Part shown: piece after piece, positions 51,180-60,587 of the stretch
How the letters are laid out: every line of letters begins with the position of its first letter
Numbering within the stretch: the first letter of the stretch is position 1
Source: Caecitellus pseudoparvulus
Lineage: Eukaryota; Bigyra: Bicosoecida
Assembly (NCBI GenBank): GCA_965644315.1
Contig: CBFFRQ010000075.1
Location: 51,898-115,897, forward strand
Direction: 5' to 3'
Length of the DNA: 64,000 nucleotides
Notes under the pieces: generated by a model
What the model was told of the DNA's origin: nothing
The model's input: the letters and a program-made list of their open reading frames with translations, nothing else
Databases searched by the model: none
Position numbers and translations under genes: made by a program

Positions 51180-52856
51180 TCACAGCAGGCCGCCGATGCA
51201 GGCCTTGCCAGTGCCGCAGTTGGGGAAGGGGAGGGTCTGCGGGATGATGGACACCTGCGTGGTGAGGATGAAGGTCTGGTTGGCGGGGCCGGGGAACTCC
51301 AGCTCGCCCAGGAAACCCGTCCAGCCAGCCTCAGGCATGGGGCGGCTGAGCTTGTACACGACGCTGGTGAGGGCGCCAGACTCGTCATAGTTGTTGGAGA
51401 CGGGCTTGACCTCCTCGCCACCCCACAGCTGCGGGACGATGCAGGAGTTGCCGAAGATCTTGACGGGGATCCAGTGGCAGGGGTTGATGGGCGTGTCGCC
51501 CTGCACGAGGCGGAAGTCCCGGCGAGTGGTGTTCAGGGTGGTGGAGTCCCACAGGGTGACCTTGGAGGGCAGGACGGGGCTGGCGTCCACGGTGATGGTG
51601 ATGTCCCCGGTGCCAGGCGCGATGTCCCAGGTGAAGGAGGGCCGCGGCACGTCCTGCATGAGGGAGACGTAGAAGCCCCACAGGCCGGGCAGCAGCTCCA
51701 GGACGCCAGTGGCCATGGTGTGCTCGGCGTTCTGGATCATGAGGCGCAGGGTCTCCCCCGGCAGGTCCCCCCACCAGTAGTAGTCGTCGTCGGGCATGAA
51801 GAACTCGTCCCCCGTGCTGTCAATGACGAGCTTGGGCAGGGTGAGGTTCTCCTTGTACATGAGGGGGTCGATGACGCTAGCCAGCTTGGGCAGCTGGGGC
51901 GTGCCGATGAGCTCCGTGATGTTCAGCACCCAGTACGGCTCGAAGGCGAAGGTCCAGCCGCCGTACGCCTCGTACATGTGCGGCACGTTGTGGGTGAAGT
52001 TCAGCATGTCCATGACGATGGGCGCGATGCCCATCACGCGGGGGTCCTGCACCGCCCCTGCCAGCCACGTCGTCCAGCCGCGCTTGGAGGCGCCGTAAAT
52101 CATCCACTTGCGCAGGTGCACGCCGGCCTTCTTGGCGGCGAAGGCGTCCACCGCGTCCATGCCGCGGATGACGGCCTTGACCATGGGGAAGTAGATGATC
52201 CAGTTGGGGTCGTCGGTGGCCAGGTACTGCAGCCACGTCCACGCCACGGCGTGGTCCTCTGACCGCTCCTTGTGGGCGGGGTCGCTGGGGAAGACGATGG
52301 GCTGGTTGGGGATCTGCCAGATGGTGCAGCTGATGGTGCCGGTGCTGATGGCGGTCAGCGCAGCGGCCAGCACGTCCTCGTCCGTGGCAGAGGGCGGGTG
52401 GGGGTTGTTGTTGTCACCGCCCGTCGCGTAGATGTTGGCGTGGGCTGTGTCTGTCAAGTTGTCGGGGATCTGCAGGGGGCCGCGGGTGGGGCGGGTCCAG
52501 CATCCGCAGCCAGCGCCAGCTCCCCGCACTTGCACTCACCACGACGAGCAGCTGGTGCGTCCACACGCTGCGGCTGGAGTCCGCGGGGCTCAGCCATGTC
52601 TGACTGGTCAGGTTCAGCATGTACCCAGTCCACCCTGGCGTGGCAGGCGGCAGGCGCAGCGTGTGTGCCGTGGAGCCCCAGCGCAAGGCGTGGCGGGTGT
52701 GGGCTGCCCGCGCTGCTCACCTGTCTCGTTGTACCGGAAGCCAGTGTCGACCCACTTGTACGTGTCGTCGGGGGTGTTGACGTAGTCCCACAGGGGGCTG
52801 GCTGCTGCTGTCGCCAGCAGGGCCGCCCCTGCCAGCAGGGATGCAGCGGTGTGCAT
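51180..52856 (-). CDS. PhoPQ-activated pathogenicity-related (PqaA-type) secreted hydrolase-fold protein
   Basis: Three exons (52856-52721, 52634-52540, 52469-51180) give 506 residues. A clear signal peptide (AASLLAGAALLATAAAS) implies secretion or a vacuolar/endomembrane lumen. The family signature is strong: a nucleophile motif in YGASKRGWTTWLAG, an acid in STGDEFFMPDD, and a His in QNAEHTMATG, as in the PhoPQ-activated protein family, an alpha/beta-hydrolase clan named in Salmonella and known in several protists. Introns of 86 and 70 nt in the 5' part show it is a settled nuclear gene. The biochemical activity of the family is poorly defined. Confidence 0.92.
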
Positions 52857-53233
52857 GTTTGCAGGGTCGCTCAAGTGCACTGCACCAGAGTTGAGCCGAG
52901 CGTTCTTGACGCAGGGCTCGCGAACAGGGTGCAAGTGGGGGTGGTGGGAGATGGAGAGGTGGGTGGTTCTGTGAATGGGGGGTGGTGGTGACCGCATTGC
53001 GGCGGTGGGGAGGGGGGGGGTGGGACGCATAGACTGCAGCGCCGCAATTCAGCTCTTCGCACACCCTGTGCAGCAAGGCAGGTAGGTGCCTCCGCGGGTC
53101 ATTCCCTTGCTTGTGCAGGTTCCGTGGGGAGGTTTGTTGGGCCTGACCGCCGTCCAGTTGGTGTTATAGTTCCGAAGCCCCGGGCTGCGCTGGCGTGGAC
53201 TTGGGAAGTCGGCGAGCTGGCGTTTCGTGGAGC
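52857..53233. promoter_or_regulatory. Divergent spacer
   Basis: This 377-nt spacer, upstream of the PhoPQ-type gene and the coiled-coil gene, contains GT-rich tracts near 52935-53025 and GGCGTTTCG at 53219-53227, just before the ATG at 53234. No coding sequence is seen. Confidence 0.4.
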
Positions 53234-54661
53234 ATGAAACGGCGCTCATGGCAAAGCAGGGCTGAAGTGGCAGTGCAGAGGGCCCGCTCAGCCATCCAAG
53301 CACGCCACGCATACACTGCAGCTCTGAGTGTGCGCCATGACGGCATCCCCGTGCTGTCTGTTGAGACGCCTGAGCCGGTTGTCGGCAAGGCAGTAGAGGT
53401 GCCTGGCCTGGCGCTGGTGGCCGAGTGGGCCGACGGCGTTGTTGCCCGCGGCGGTGCAGACGCGCGGGCTGGGGTCAGCGGGCAGGGGGAAGACGAAGAG
53501 AACCCCTTTGCATCTGCTGCCCGTGGAGGCAGTGCAGGCAGGGACGCTGGCGTGCTGCGCCGGGCTGCCGCAGCCTTTGCAGGGGCTGTGGTGGACTTGG
53601 CCACACTGCGATGTACGCTGGCTGCGCACCCCGCAGGACTGACGGTGGCAGGTCGGCAGCCACCCGTCTCTGGTTCCCTCGAGGAGGTGCACCAGGCTCT
53701 CCACGTCGCCCTCCGTGCTGCGGCACTGCTGTCTCGAGCGCTGCTGGACAAGGCGGCAGCAGCTGCCGCGGCGCGCAGCGGGCCTGCCCAATCGTGGCTT
53801 GCCCAGCAGGCCAGCGCCAGCACGAGGCCGTTCCTGCCCCCCAGTGAGAACAGAGGGGAGGCCCTGCCCGCCTTGCCCAGCGTCCTGCCCCGGCACTCTC
53901 CACCAACGCAGGTGGAGGCGCGGCTGCTGCAGCAGCAGGTGCTGCGGCTGTCAGCACGCCTCACTCGTGCCAAGGCCGAAGCGGCCGCGGCGCAGGGCAA
54001 GCTGCACGCCTTGCAGCAACACGTGGCAGCACAGGCGCAGGCGCTGTCGAGCAAAGACTCCACCATAGCGGCGCTGCAAGCTGAAGTGGCCCGTCTGCAG
54101 AGCGGTGCAGGAGGAGGCGAGAGCGTGACGCGACCACCCCCCCTGGTGCCTCTCCCCCGCCAGGGCAGTCCCAGCAGCCCGCCCACCCTGGCGACATCCC
54201 TGACACCAGGCAGCACCAGCCGGTCATCCAGTGTCTCTGCCGCGGCTGCAGCGGCGGTGTCCCCTGCGCCTGAGCAACCCGTCATTGGCACTGCGCGCAC
54301 GCGGCTGCATACGTCCCCGCTGCCGGCAGTGTCCCCTGCCGCAGGGGTGAGGCAGTTCGGGGCTCTGTTTGGTGGGCTGGACCGTCCACGCCTCGCTGTG
54401 CCTGAGTCGGGCCTGGCACAGGAGGCTGCCGAGCGCGAGCTGGCACTGCACTCGCCAGCCACCGCAAGTGACGACGCTGCCAGCACTGGCACGCCGTCCT
54501 GGGGGGGGGAACCCAGCAGTTCCCCCCTAGCACAGCACCTGGTGCGTCCACTCACACCACCTGGTGCGACGGGGGTGGGCTTTGGCGTGCGGCGCGACTC
54601 GGTTGCTGCCGAAGGGGGTGGCTGGGAGGGTGGCGACAGCTCAAGCTCTGCGTCAGTGTAA
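53234..54661 (+). CDS. Coiled-coil protein of unknown function, 475 residues
   Basis: An intronless gene with ATG at 53234 (the open frame extends upstream only through GTG). A basic start (KRRSWQSRAEVAVQRARSAIQ) is followed by an Ala-rich helical middle. A clear coiled coil occupies about residues 225-290 (VEARLLQQQVLRLSARLTRA and on to IAALQAEVARL). The C-terminal ~180 residues are Ser/Pro/Ala-rich and look disordered. I do not recognise a family; a centrosomal or cytoskeletal role would be a guess. The antisense frame is also open (about 500 codons) but the coiled-coil periodicity supports the plus strand. Confidence 0.7.
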   Translation: MKRRSWQSRAEVAVQRARSAIQARHAYTAALSVRHDGIPVLSVETPEPVVGKAVEVPGLALVAEWADGVVARGGADARAGVSGQGEDEENPFASAARGGSAGRDAGVLRRAAAAFAGAVVDLATLRCTLAAHPAGLTVAGRQPPVSGSLEEVHQALHVALRAAALLSRALLDKAAAAAAARSGPAQSWLAQQASASTRPFLPPSENRGEALPALPSVLPRHSPPTQVEARLLQQQVLRLSARLTRAKAEAAAAQGKLHALQQHVAAQAQALSSKDSTIAALQAEVARLQSGAGGGESVTRPPPLVPLPRQGSPSSPPTLATSLTPGSTSRSSSVSAAAAAAVSPAPEQPVIGTARTRLHTSPLPAVSPAAGVRQFGALFGGLDRPRLAVPESGLAQEAAERELALHSPATASDDAASTGTPSWGGEPSSSPLAQHLVRPLTPPGATGVGFGVRRDSVAAEGGGWEGGDSSSSASV

Positions 54662-54773
54662 TGCAAGGTTCAAATCACACTCCACCCCGCGGCAGCTGCA
54701 GGGTGATTGATGTGCATACAGGCAGCTGTTTGCCCCGCCCGTCCCCCGTGGTGCGCTGGGTGCACGGCTCGGC

Positions 54774-57700
54774 ATGGCTGCTGCACGCAGCGGCAGCGCC
54801 AGCGCAGCCTGGCGCAGGCGAGGCGTCTCTGTGCTGGCCTCACCTGCACACTCTGGCAGCAAGCAAGGCCCCACAACCGAGCAGAGCTATGCACTGTACA
54901 GTGTTACGTTTGGTGCTGAGGATTTGTTGGCCGAGAGCGCCCGCCTGCGAGCGGCAGGCGTGGCGGACGAAGCTGAGGCCAGTGCGGGAATAGTGGGCGT
55001 GACGTTTACAACCCGCGCAGGGCGCATGGTGCTGTCCAGCTTCAGGCGGAGCCCAGCTCGCGAGGAGCACTCCCTTGCCTTGGCCGAACGGTGTGGTGTC
55101 ATGCACAGAGGCGACGTCCTCGTCGGCGTGAATGACACGCCCTTCCGGACGCTACCTCTGGCCCACTGCTTCAAGGCCGTCGCTGCAGTGAGCCTGGAGC
55201 AAGACCTCACCCTGCACTTCATGGCGGCAGCGCCCGCCCAGTCAGGCTATGCACACTTCAAGTTCAAAGGCGCGCCCAGGGACGCTGTGTGCACGTTCCC
55301 CTTTCACTCTGCCTCCGTGGCGGGGGAGGTGGAGCTGCTCCGCCTGGAGAGCACCTGCCGCCTGCCTGGCTTTGCCACCATAGCAGGCATGTCCATGGTG
55401 CAGGAGCGGGCGGCCTTGCTGCGCCCCCTCCTCTCCACCCGAGCATTTGCAGCAAAGGGCCAGTGCGGCCACGGGGCGCGGGGGGGAGGTCAGGTGCCCC
55501 GCGTCCCCCCCCTGCGCAGCCTGGGCATCACCTGGGCCACAGGCGGCGAGGAGTTGCTGCTGCAGACCCTGTCCACGGCGCTGGAGGCCAAGCAGCTGAA
55601 GAAGGTGGGGCTGGCGAAGGTGCTGGGGCTGAACTCCAGTAACTTTGCCAAGTGGATGCGCGGCAAGACGTCCTGCACCGCAGCCTCCCGCACGGTGCTG
55701 GTGAGCGTCGCGTGGCTAGCCGCCTGCGGCAAGGCCCTGCCAGCGGCAGCCTGCATCCAGCAGGGCATGCAGGGCGTCAAGCGCATCATCGAGGCCCTCC
55801 GCAACGAAGGCAGCGTCCCCTTTGTCCTGCCCGACGTGGATGTGCAAGGGAGTGTGCAGGGCGCCGGGGGCGGTACGCCGCTGGCAGCAGGCGTCCTGGA
55901 CGACCCGTATGGTGTGGGCGTGGACGGATCGCTTGCGCGCCCCCACACCAACGCTGCCATGACGGACGCGACGCCGCAGCAGCTAAGCAGCTGCTCTTCG
56001 CGCCACTCGTCAGCGACGCTGTTGGACTCGCGCCCGCCGCCCATGCTGGGGGAGGCTGTCGTCGCCTTCCCGCGGCTCCCAGTGCACCGTGGTCGCAGAC
56101 TGCGGCCAAGCGACACCAGCGAAGTGTCCATGAAGTCGTCCCGTGTGGGCAGCGCCTTCCAATGCCCCGTCCCAGCCTGGGTGCCGCCAGGCCTGCCTCG
56201 TGTCGCGCCAGCCCACCCTGCCCCGACGCCGCGGCGACTGGCGCCACACCTGCACCTGCCATCGGGAACAGCAGCAGGGGACAATGCGAGTTTCCGCGCC
56301 AGTCCGGTTGTGGTAGGGGACTGCGTGTGTGTGGGGGAGGAGGGTGTGTCCCTGGAAGACGAGGCAGCCGCTGGCCAGCGCCTCATGCCCCTTCGCCCCC
56401 CCTCGCCCTCACCCTCCCCGCCCACCACTCAGCTCCCTGAATGTGCAGCTGATGAAGGCAGTACCAGCCCGCCTGCCATGCCACCTGCAGCTTCCTCCAA
56501 CGCGGAGGGGGCAGAGCAAGTCGGTGGTCAGGCCACCACGGCAGCGGCGGTGACACCCCCTGCCCAGACCTCCCCCGTAAGTGGCGCAGCCAGTCCTGGC
56601 GAGGCCGATGCGCCAGTTACCACCCCGGATCCTGACCAAGGTGGCGACTCCTCCCGGCAACCAAGCGACGAGGGTGTTGGTGGCGAGGGTGGCGAGGGTG
56701 GCGAGGGTGGCGAGGGTGGCGAGGGTGGCGAGGGTGAGGGCGACGACGGCGGGCTCCGGAGGGGCAAGCGCAAGCGAGTGAAGCGAGACTTGACGGCACT
56801 GGAAGCGCCCGAGGCAAGCGCAGCCGCTGGCCCAGCCCAGCCTCCAGATGGCGCCGCAGACGGGGCGGCATTCTTCCCAAGCCAGGGGCTGGGCAAGCTG
56901 CATGCGCCGCTGCTGCGAGCCGAGGTGGACCCGGACTTCCGCGACAGCCAGACGCGGCCAGTGCGGGGCCTCCCTGTGCCCCGGGCTGCATGGCCACAGC
57001 CCCGCTTGACGCCGTATGGCGGAGATGGCTTCTTCGAGCGGCATTGGGTGTGCCATGACCCCGTTCCAGTGGGCGGTGAGCTCGTGTGGGACCCCGCTGC
57101 TGCCCAGCAGGCTTTGGCGGCACCAGTGGAGACGCGGCCTGCGTTTCAGGCGACGGGCGGCCAGGCACCCCCCCTCGTGCAGCCAGTGTGCTCCCTGCCT
57201 GATGTGTCGTCTCTGCCCTGCTTCCGGGACTGGCAGGGTGAGGGCCAGGCACAGACCGCGCCTGCACGGCCACTGCCGCCCGGCCGAAGGAACAAGCATG
57301 CCACCATGACCAGTGTCCTGCCAGGTGGCAGCAGCAACCTCATGGTGGACGCGTACGCCAGCGTGGCACTGGCTTGCGTCGCACATGCAGCTCGGCGGTT
57401 CGCGGGCCTGGACTGTGGCGCCAGTGCCCAGGCGCCTGGCGCCCACGTGCCTCTCCGAACCCCCCTCCTGCTGCACAGCACGTCGGTGTGGTACGACGAC
57501 AAGTATGCCGCGCGTGTGGCCCCCAGTGTCGTTGCCGTCCGTCCGGACCAGGTGCTGTCTCTGGAGCGCTGGGGCTCCCCTGCCGTCGGTGAGGGGGGCG
57601 TCATCGTCTCGGGTGCGGCAGCCTCACCAGCCTTGCTGCGCGAGCTCGACGCCCGAGCGCGACGGGCGCCAGCCAGCGTTCCCCGACGATACACACATGT

Positions 57701-58877
57701 GGCAGGCGAGTGGGAACGAGCCTTGGCGGCCTTCCTACGCAGCGTGCCGGGGTGTGCTGCTGATGACGCCTTGATGGTGCTGGCAGAGGCAGGGTATCGC
57801 ATGGCGGAGGCGCAGGCCGCGCTGTCGGCGCTGGGGCGACAGGCCGAGCTGGGCGAGCCGGGCAGCTTCACCCCCTTGCAGCGCCAGCGCAGGTTCCCCC
57901 CCTACATTGACGACAGGGCGTGGCGCAGGTGGAGCCAAGGTGAAGTGGTACGCTTCGTGTCGGCGGTGGAGGATGTGGGGTCTGACTTCGTCGCCGTCGC
58001 CCGTGCTGTGGGCACCAGGTGCACGCGGGAGTGTGTGCAGTTCTACTACGCAGCATTCAAAGGTGGCGGCGGGCGCCTTGCCGTGGGGGGCGGGCGTGGT
58101 GAGTGGCACGGGTACAGGGAGCAGGCGTGGAGCGCTGATGGCCGGCGGCCCCGCACGCCACCAGCCCAGGCCTGTGTGCCAGTGCCAGTGGCCGCCGGCG
58201 CCCACCGGGAATGGAAGCGCATGCAGGCTGCGTGGACTGCGCCATTGGTGGAGTTCCACTGGGACGTCTGCCTGGTGTGTGCGCAGGGGGGCGACCTGCT
58301 CATGTGCGACTCGTGCAACCTCAGCTTCCACATGGGCTGCTTGGGCATCGTGAAGGAGGACCTGAACCTGCACGCGCCATGGGCGTGCCCCATGTGCACC
58401 CTCGACTTCCAACGGGCGTCCCCGGTGGAAAGAGGTGGCTACCTACCGCTGCCGGCCGTGCTGGGCGCCACCAGCGCCGGCGAGCGCCTGCTTGACGAGC
58501 GACTGGCCACTGACCCAGGGACGTACGAGCCACAGCAGGCGCCAGTGGCGTTTTCAAAGTTCGCCTCGCCCTGGGTCTCGCAACATGCGACGCCTCTGGA
58601 TGCGTTGCGTGATGCGCGGGAGCTGGTGCGTGAGGGGTGTGAGGCCATTGAAGCGCAGCGCAAGCGCCGGGTGCGAGGGCGCGCCGACCTGGTGCGCACA
58701 CGGGTCATGGCACGTGCCGCATCACTGCCCAAGGACGTCCTCGCTCGATACCTGGCCGTTGCACCGGAGGCCTCTGTGGGAGGCAGCAAGCGCCGGGCGC
58801 CAGGCCCAGCGCCCGAGCCAGCGTTCAAGCGTGCGAAGCCTGGCAGCGACGGCTCGGAGGGGCAGCCCTGCACTTGA
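54774..58877 (+). CDS. PDZ-like, ELM2-SANT and PHD chromatin protein, 1,367 residues
   Basis: A single-exon gene. Residues ~65-150 look like a PDZ domain (GVMHRGDVLVGVNDTPF). A helix-turn-helix-like segment near 265-305 (LKKVGLAKVLGLNSSNFAKWMRG) suggests DNA binding. A disordered middle contains six GGE units. Residues ~985-1100 resemble an ELM2-SANT module: DDALMVLAEAGYRMAEAQAAL, then WSQGEVVRFVSAVEDVGSDF and ECVQFYYAAFK, as in co-repressors of the MTA/CoREST type, which recruit histone deacetylases. A PHD finger follows (residues ~1163-1210; CLVCAQGGDLLMCDSC, HMGC, CPMC), a likely histone-tail reader. The tail is basic. The protein is presumably nuclear. The ELM2 part is less sure than SANT and PHD. 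Confidence 0.85.
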   Translation: MAAARSGSASAAWRRRGVSVLASPAHSGSKQGPTTEQSYALYSVTFGAEDLLAESARLRAAGVADEAEASAGIVGVTFTTRAGRMVLSSFRRSPAREEHSLALAERCGVMHRGDVLVGVNDTPFRTLPLAHCFKAVAAVSLEQDLTLHFMAAAPAQSGYAHFKFKGAPRDAVCTFPFHSASVAGEVELLRLESTCRLPGFATIAGMSMVQERAALLRPLLSTRAFAAKGQCGHGARGGGQVPRVPPLRSLGITWATGGEELLLQTLSTALEAKQLKKVGLAKVLGLNSSNFAKWMRGKTSCTAASRTVLVSVAWLAACGKALPAAACIQQGMQGVKRIIEALRNEGSVPFVLPDVDVQGSVQGAGGGTPLAAGVLDDPYGVGVDGSLARPHTNAAMTDATPQQLSSCSSRHSSATLLDSRPPPMLGEAVVAFPRLPVHRGRRLRPSDTSEVSMKSSRVGSAFQCPVPAWVPPGLPRVAPAHPAPTPRRLAPHLHLPSGTAAGDNASFRASPVVVGDCVCVGEEGVSLEDEAAAGQRLMPLRPPSPSPSPPTTQLPECAADEGSTSPPAMPPAASSNAEGAEQVGGQATTAAAVTPPAQTSPVSGAASPGEADAPVTTPDPDQGGDSSRQPSDEGVGGEGGEGGEGGEGGEGGEGEGDDGGLRRGKRKRVKRDLTALEAPEASAAAGPAQPPDGAADGAAFFPSQGLGKLHAPLLRAEVDPDFRDSQTRPVRGLPVPRAAWPQPRLTPYGGDGFFERHWVCHDPVPVGGELVWDPAAAQQALAAPVETRPAFQATGGQAPPLVQPVCSLPDVSSLPCFRDWQGEGQAQTAPARPLPPGRRNKHATMTSVLPGGSSNLMVDAYASVALACVAHAARRFAGLDCGASAQAPGAHVPLRTPLLLHSTSVWYDDKYAARVAPSVVAVRPDQVLSLERWGSPAVGEGGVIVSGAAASPALLRELDARARRAPASVPRRYTHVAGEWERALAAFLRSVPGCAADDALMVLAEAGYRMAEAQAALSALGRQAELGEPGSFTPLQRQRRFPPYIDDRAWRRWSQGEVVRFVSAVEDVGSDFVAVARAVGTRCTRECVQFYYAAFKGGGGRLAVGGGRGEWHGYREQAWSADGRRPRTPPAQACVPVPVAAGAHREWKRMQAAWTAPLVEFHWDVCLVCAQGGDLLMCDSCNLSFHMGCLGIVKEDLNLHAPWACPMCTLDFQRASPVERGGYLPLPAVLGATSAGERLLDERLATDPGTYEPQQAPVAFSKFASPWVSQHATPLDALRDARELVREGCEAIEAQRKRRVRGRADLVRTRVMARAASLPKDVLARYLAVAPEASVGGSKRRAPGPAPEPAFKRAKPGSDGSEGQPCT
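56679..56732 (+). repeat. Tandem 9-bp repeat, six copies
   Basis: Six perfect copies of GGTGGCGAG encode (Gly-Gly-Glu)6 in the disordered region of the chromatin protein. It is a coding minisatellite likely to vary in length. Confidence 0.9.
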
Positions 58878-59054
58878 TGCAAGGTGATCATAAATACAAC
58901 CACCCTGCCTTGTTGCATGCTGCTGCGTGCACTACCACAGAGCAACGCCTCCCGAGCCTGGGTCGCCTGCCACAGCAGCGAGCTGCCGCTGTGCGCCTTC
59001 AATTTCCGCCCACACTCTCCGCTGCAGGCAAAGCCGTGCGCCAGCCACGCCGCC
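58878..59054 (+). other. Probable 5'-UTR with intron upstream of SH3-FKBP gene
   Basis: The spacer contains a GTGATC near 58884 as candidate donor, CAATTTCCGC at 59000-59009 and a CGCTGCAG acceptor ending at 59037, a combination like intron 2 of the Dpy-30-type gene. A 5'-UTR intron of about 150 nt is inferred. Confidence 0.35.
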
Positions 59055-60353
59055 ATGGCTCTGGCCATTGCGAAAGCCCAAGCGTTGTGGGACTTTGCCG
59101 GCGAAGACAGCGGCGACCTCCCCTTCAAGGCCGGGGATGAGCTGGACATTCTGGAGAAGGAAGGGGACTGGTGGCGGGCGCGCCGCGAAGGGCAGGAGGG
59201 CAACATCCCAGGAGTGTATGTGAAGATCACGAAAGAGTACGCCAGCATTGCCCCCAAGCGTCCGCCTCCCAAGCAGAGCCCTGCCCAGGCCAGCCAGCCA
59301 GGCGCTCGCCCTGCGGGAGCCGTCGCAAGCGGCCAGGCTGAAGCTTGCACAGAGCAAGCAGTGAAGCAGCACGAAGCGGGGTGGGCTGCCGGGCAGCGAG
59401 AAGCCTTTTCAATCGACTCCTTGGAGGCCTTTGATGAGTTGATGGAGCGTGGGTACGCAGTGTTGAGGGGTGGGGAGCCTGGCAAAGGCGCAGGCGAAGG
59501 ACAGCTGGTGGACATCGCCTACACGCTGAGTGTGTGGGACGGCTCGTCTGCCACAGCGAGGCAGATCGAGCGGGTCACCTCCTGCTCCTTCACTCTGGGG
59601 CGGCTGGACCCATTCTTCACAGGGCAGGCCACGGTGCCCGACGCTGCCGCGGGCGTGCCGCCGCCTCCAGGGCTGCATGACGCGCTCAGCGCAGTGCCGG
59701 CGGGCGGGAAGGCGCTGCTCGTGCTGGCACCCGAGACGGCCTTTGGCGCAGAGGGGCTGAGCCCCCACGTTCCTGTCCTGGCGCACCTCGTGTACGACCT
59801 GCAGGTGCGCAGCATTGCTGGGCAGGCAACGCGTGCGGGCGGCGCCTCGGGCACAGCAGCCCGGCCCACTGCCCAGGCCGCCGCCGGCAGCCGCAGCGAC
59901 GAGGAGCAAGAGGAGGTTGGGGAACTGGCGGCTTCCATTTCGTCTCGGTATGGCGCGTGGGCGGCGAAGGAGTCCTCCAGGGCCTCCTTTGCGCCCCACG
60001 CTGGCAGGGCGGCCGGCGGCGGGCAGGGCGGGGGGGCAGCCGTGCACCACGGCGGGCATCGCTCGGCCATGGCCCCCGGGCCCGCACAGGCCACCCCCCC
60101 TCCCATGCCCACCACGACCAGTGCTGGTGTGCCGCTGCATAAGCTGCCGCCTGAGGAGGCAGAGGCCATCGTGAGGGCCCGCCTGGAGGCGCTGGGGCAA
60201 CCCGTGCCCCCACCCGGCTCAACGCGCTCCTCGCTGGGCAAGTGGTTTTCAGGCATGAAGAGCTCGCTGTTTGGAGCGCAGGGTATACAGCGCTCCTCCA
60301 GCTCCCCTGCAACGCCTTCCTCCAGGCATGGCAGCTCCCAGGGCAGCGCCTGA
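59055..60353 (+). CDS. SH3 domain fused to an FKBP-type peptidyl-prolyl isomerase domain
   Basis: A 432-residue protein. The N-terminal SH3 domain (residues ~6-62) has the expected ALWDFAGEDSGDLPFKAGDEL, the DWWRARR core and GNIPGVYVK. An FKBP-like domain follows (residues ~150-258): GEGQLVDIAYTLSVWDG, SFTLGRLDPFF and LVLAPETAFGAEGLSPHVPVLAHLVYD-type sequence, matching the FKBP end block around A-Y-G-E-x-G. Several aromatic pocket residues may be altered, so isomerase activity is uncertain. The remainder is low complexity, with a helical KLPPEEAEAIVRARLEAL segment and a Ser-rich end. The combination suggests an adaptor in signalling or actin remodelling; this is inference. Confidence 0.8.
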   Translation: MALAIAKAQALWDFAGEDSGDLPFKAGDELDILEKEGDWWRARREGQEGNIPGVYVKITKEYASIAPKRPPPKQSPAQASQPGARPAGAVASGQAEACTEQAVKQHEAGWAAGQREAFSIDSLEAFDELMERGYAVLRGGEPGKGAGEGQLVDIAYTLSVWDGSSATARQIERVTSCSFTLGRLDPFFTGQATVPDAAAGVPPPPGLHDALSAVPAGGKALLVLAPETAFGAEGLSPHVPVLAHLVYDLQVRSIAGQATRAGGASGTAARPTAQAAAGSRSDEEQEEVGELAASISSRYGAWAAKESSRASFAPHAGRAAGGGQGGGAAVHHGGHRSAMAPGPAQATPPPMPTTTSAGVPLHKLPPEEAEAIVRARLEALGQPVPPPGSTRSSLGKWFSGMKSSLFGAQGIQRSSSSPATPSSRHGSSQGSA

Positions 60354-60587
60354 ACGTCACCCCCCATGCTCAGCGGGGCAATGCATTGTGCAGCTGCTCA
60401 CAAACCACGGGCGAATCACAAGTGCTGCAGCCCCATGTCGGGGTGCGTGCTGGAAATGCGTGCATCCAAGCGCCCCTCCCTTGTCGCGTGGGCCGAGTCT
60501 GCTTGCTCGGCGAGTGAAGTGCAGTGCACTTGGCACCCTGCACCCGAAACACTTGCGAAGGGCACGTAGCAGCGGGCGTGAGAGACG

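Noticed and set aside
51180-52856. Bacterial contamination or very recent transfer of the PhoPQ-type gene
   Set aside because: It has two typical introns of this genome, a eukaryotic-style signal peptide, and base composition like its neighbours; the family is also known in protists.
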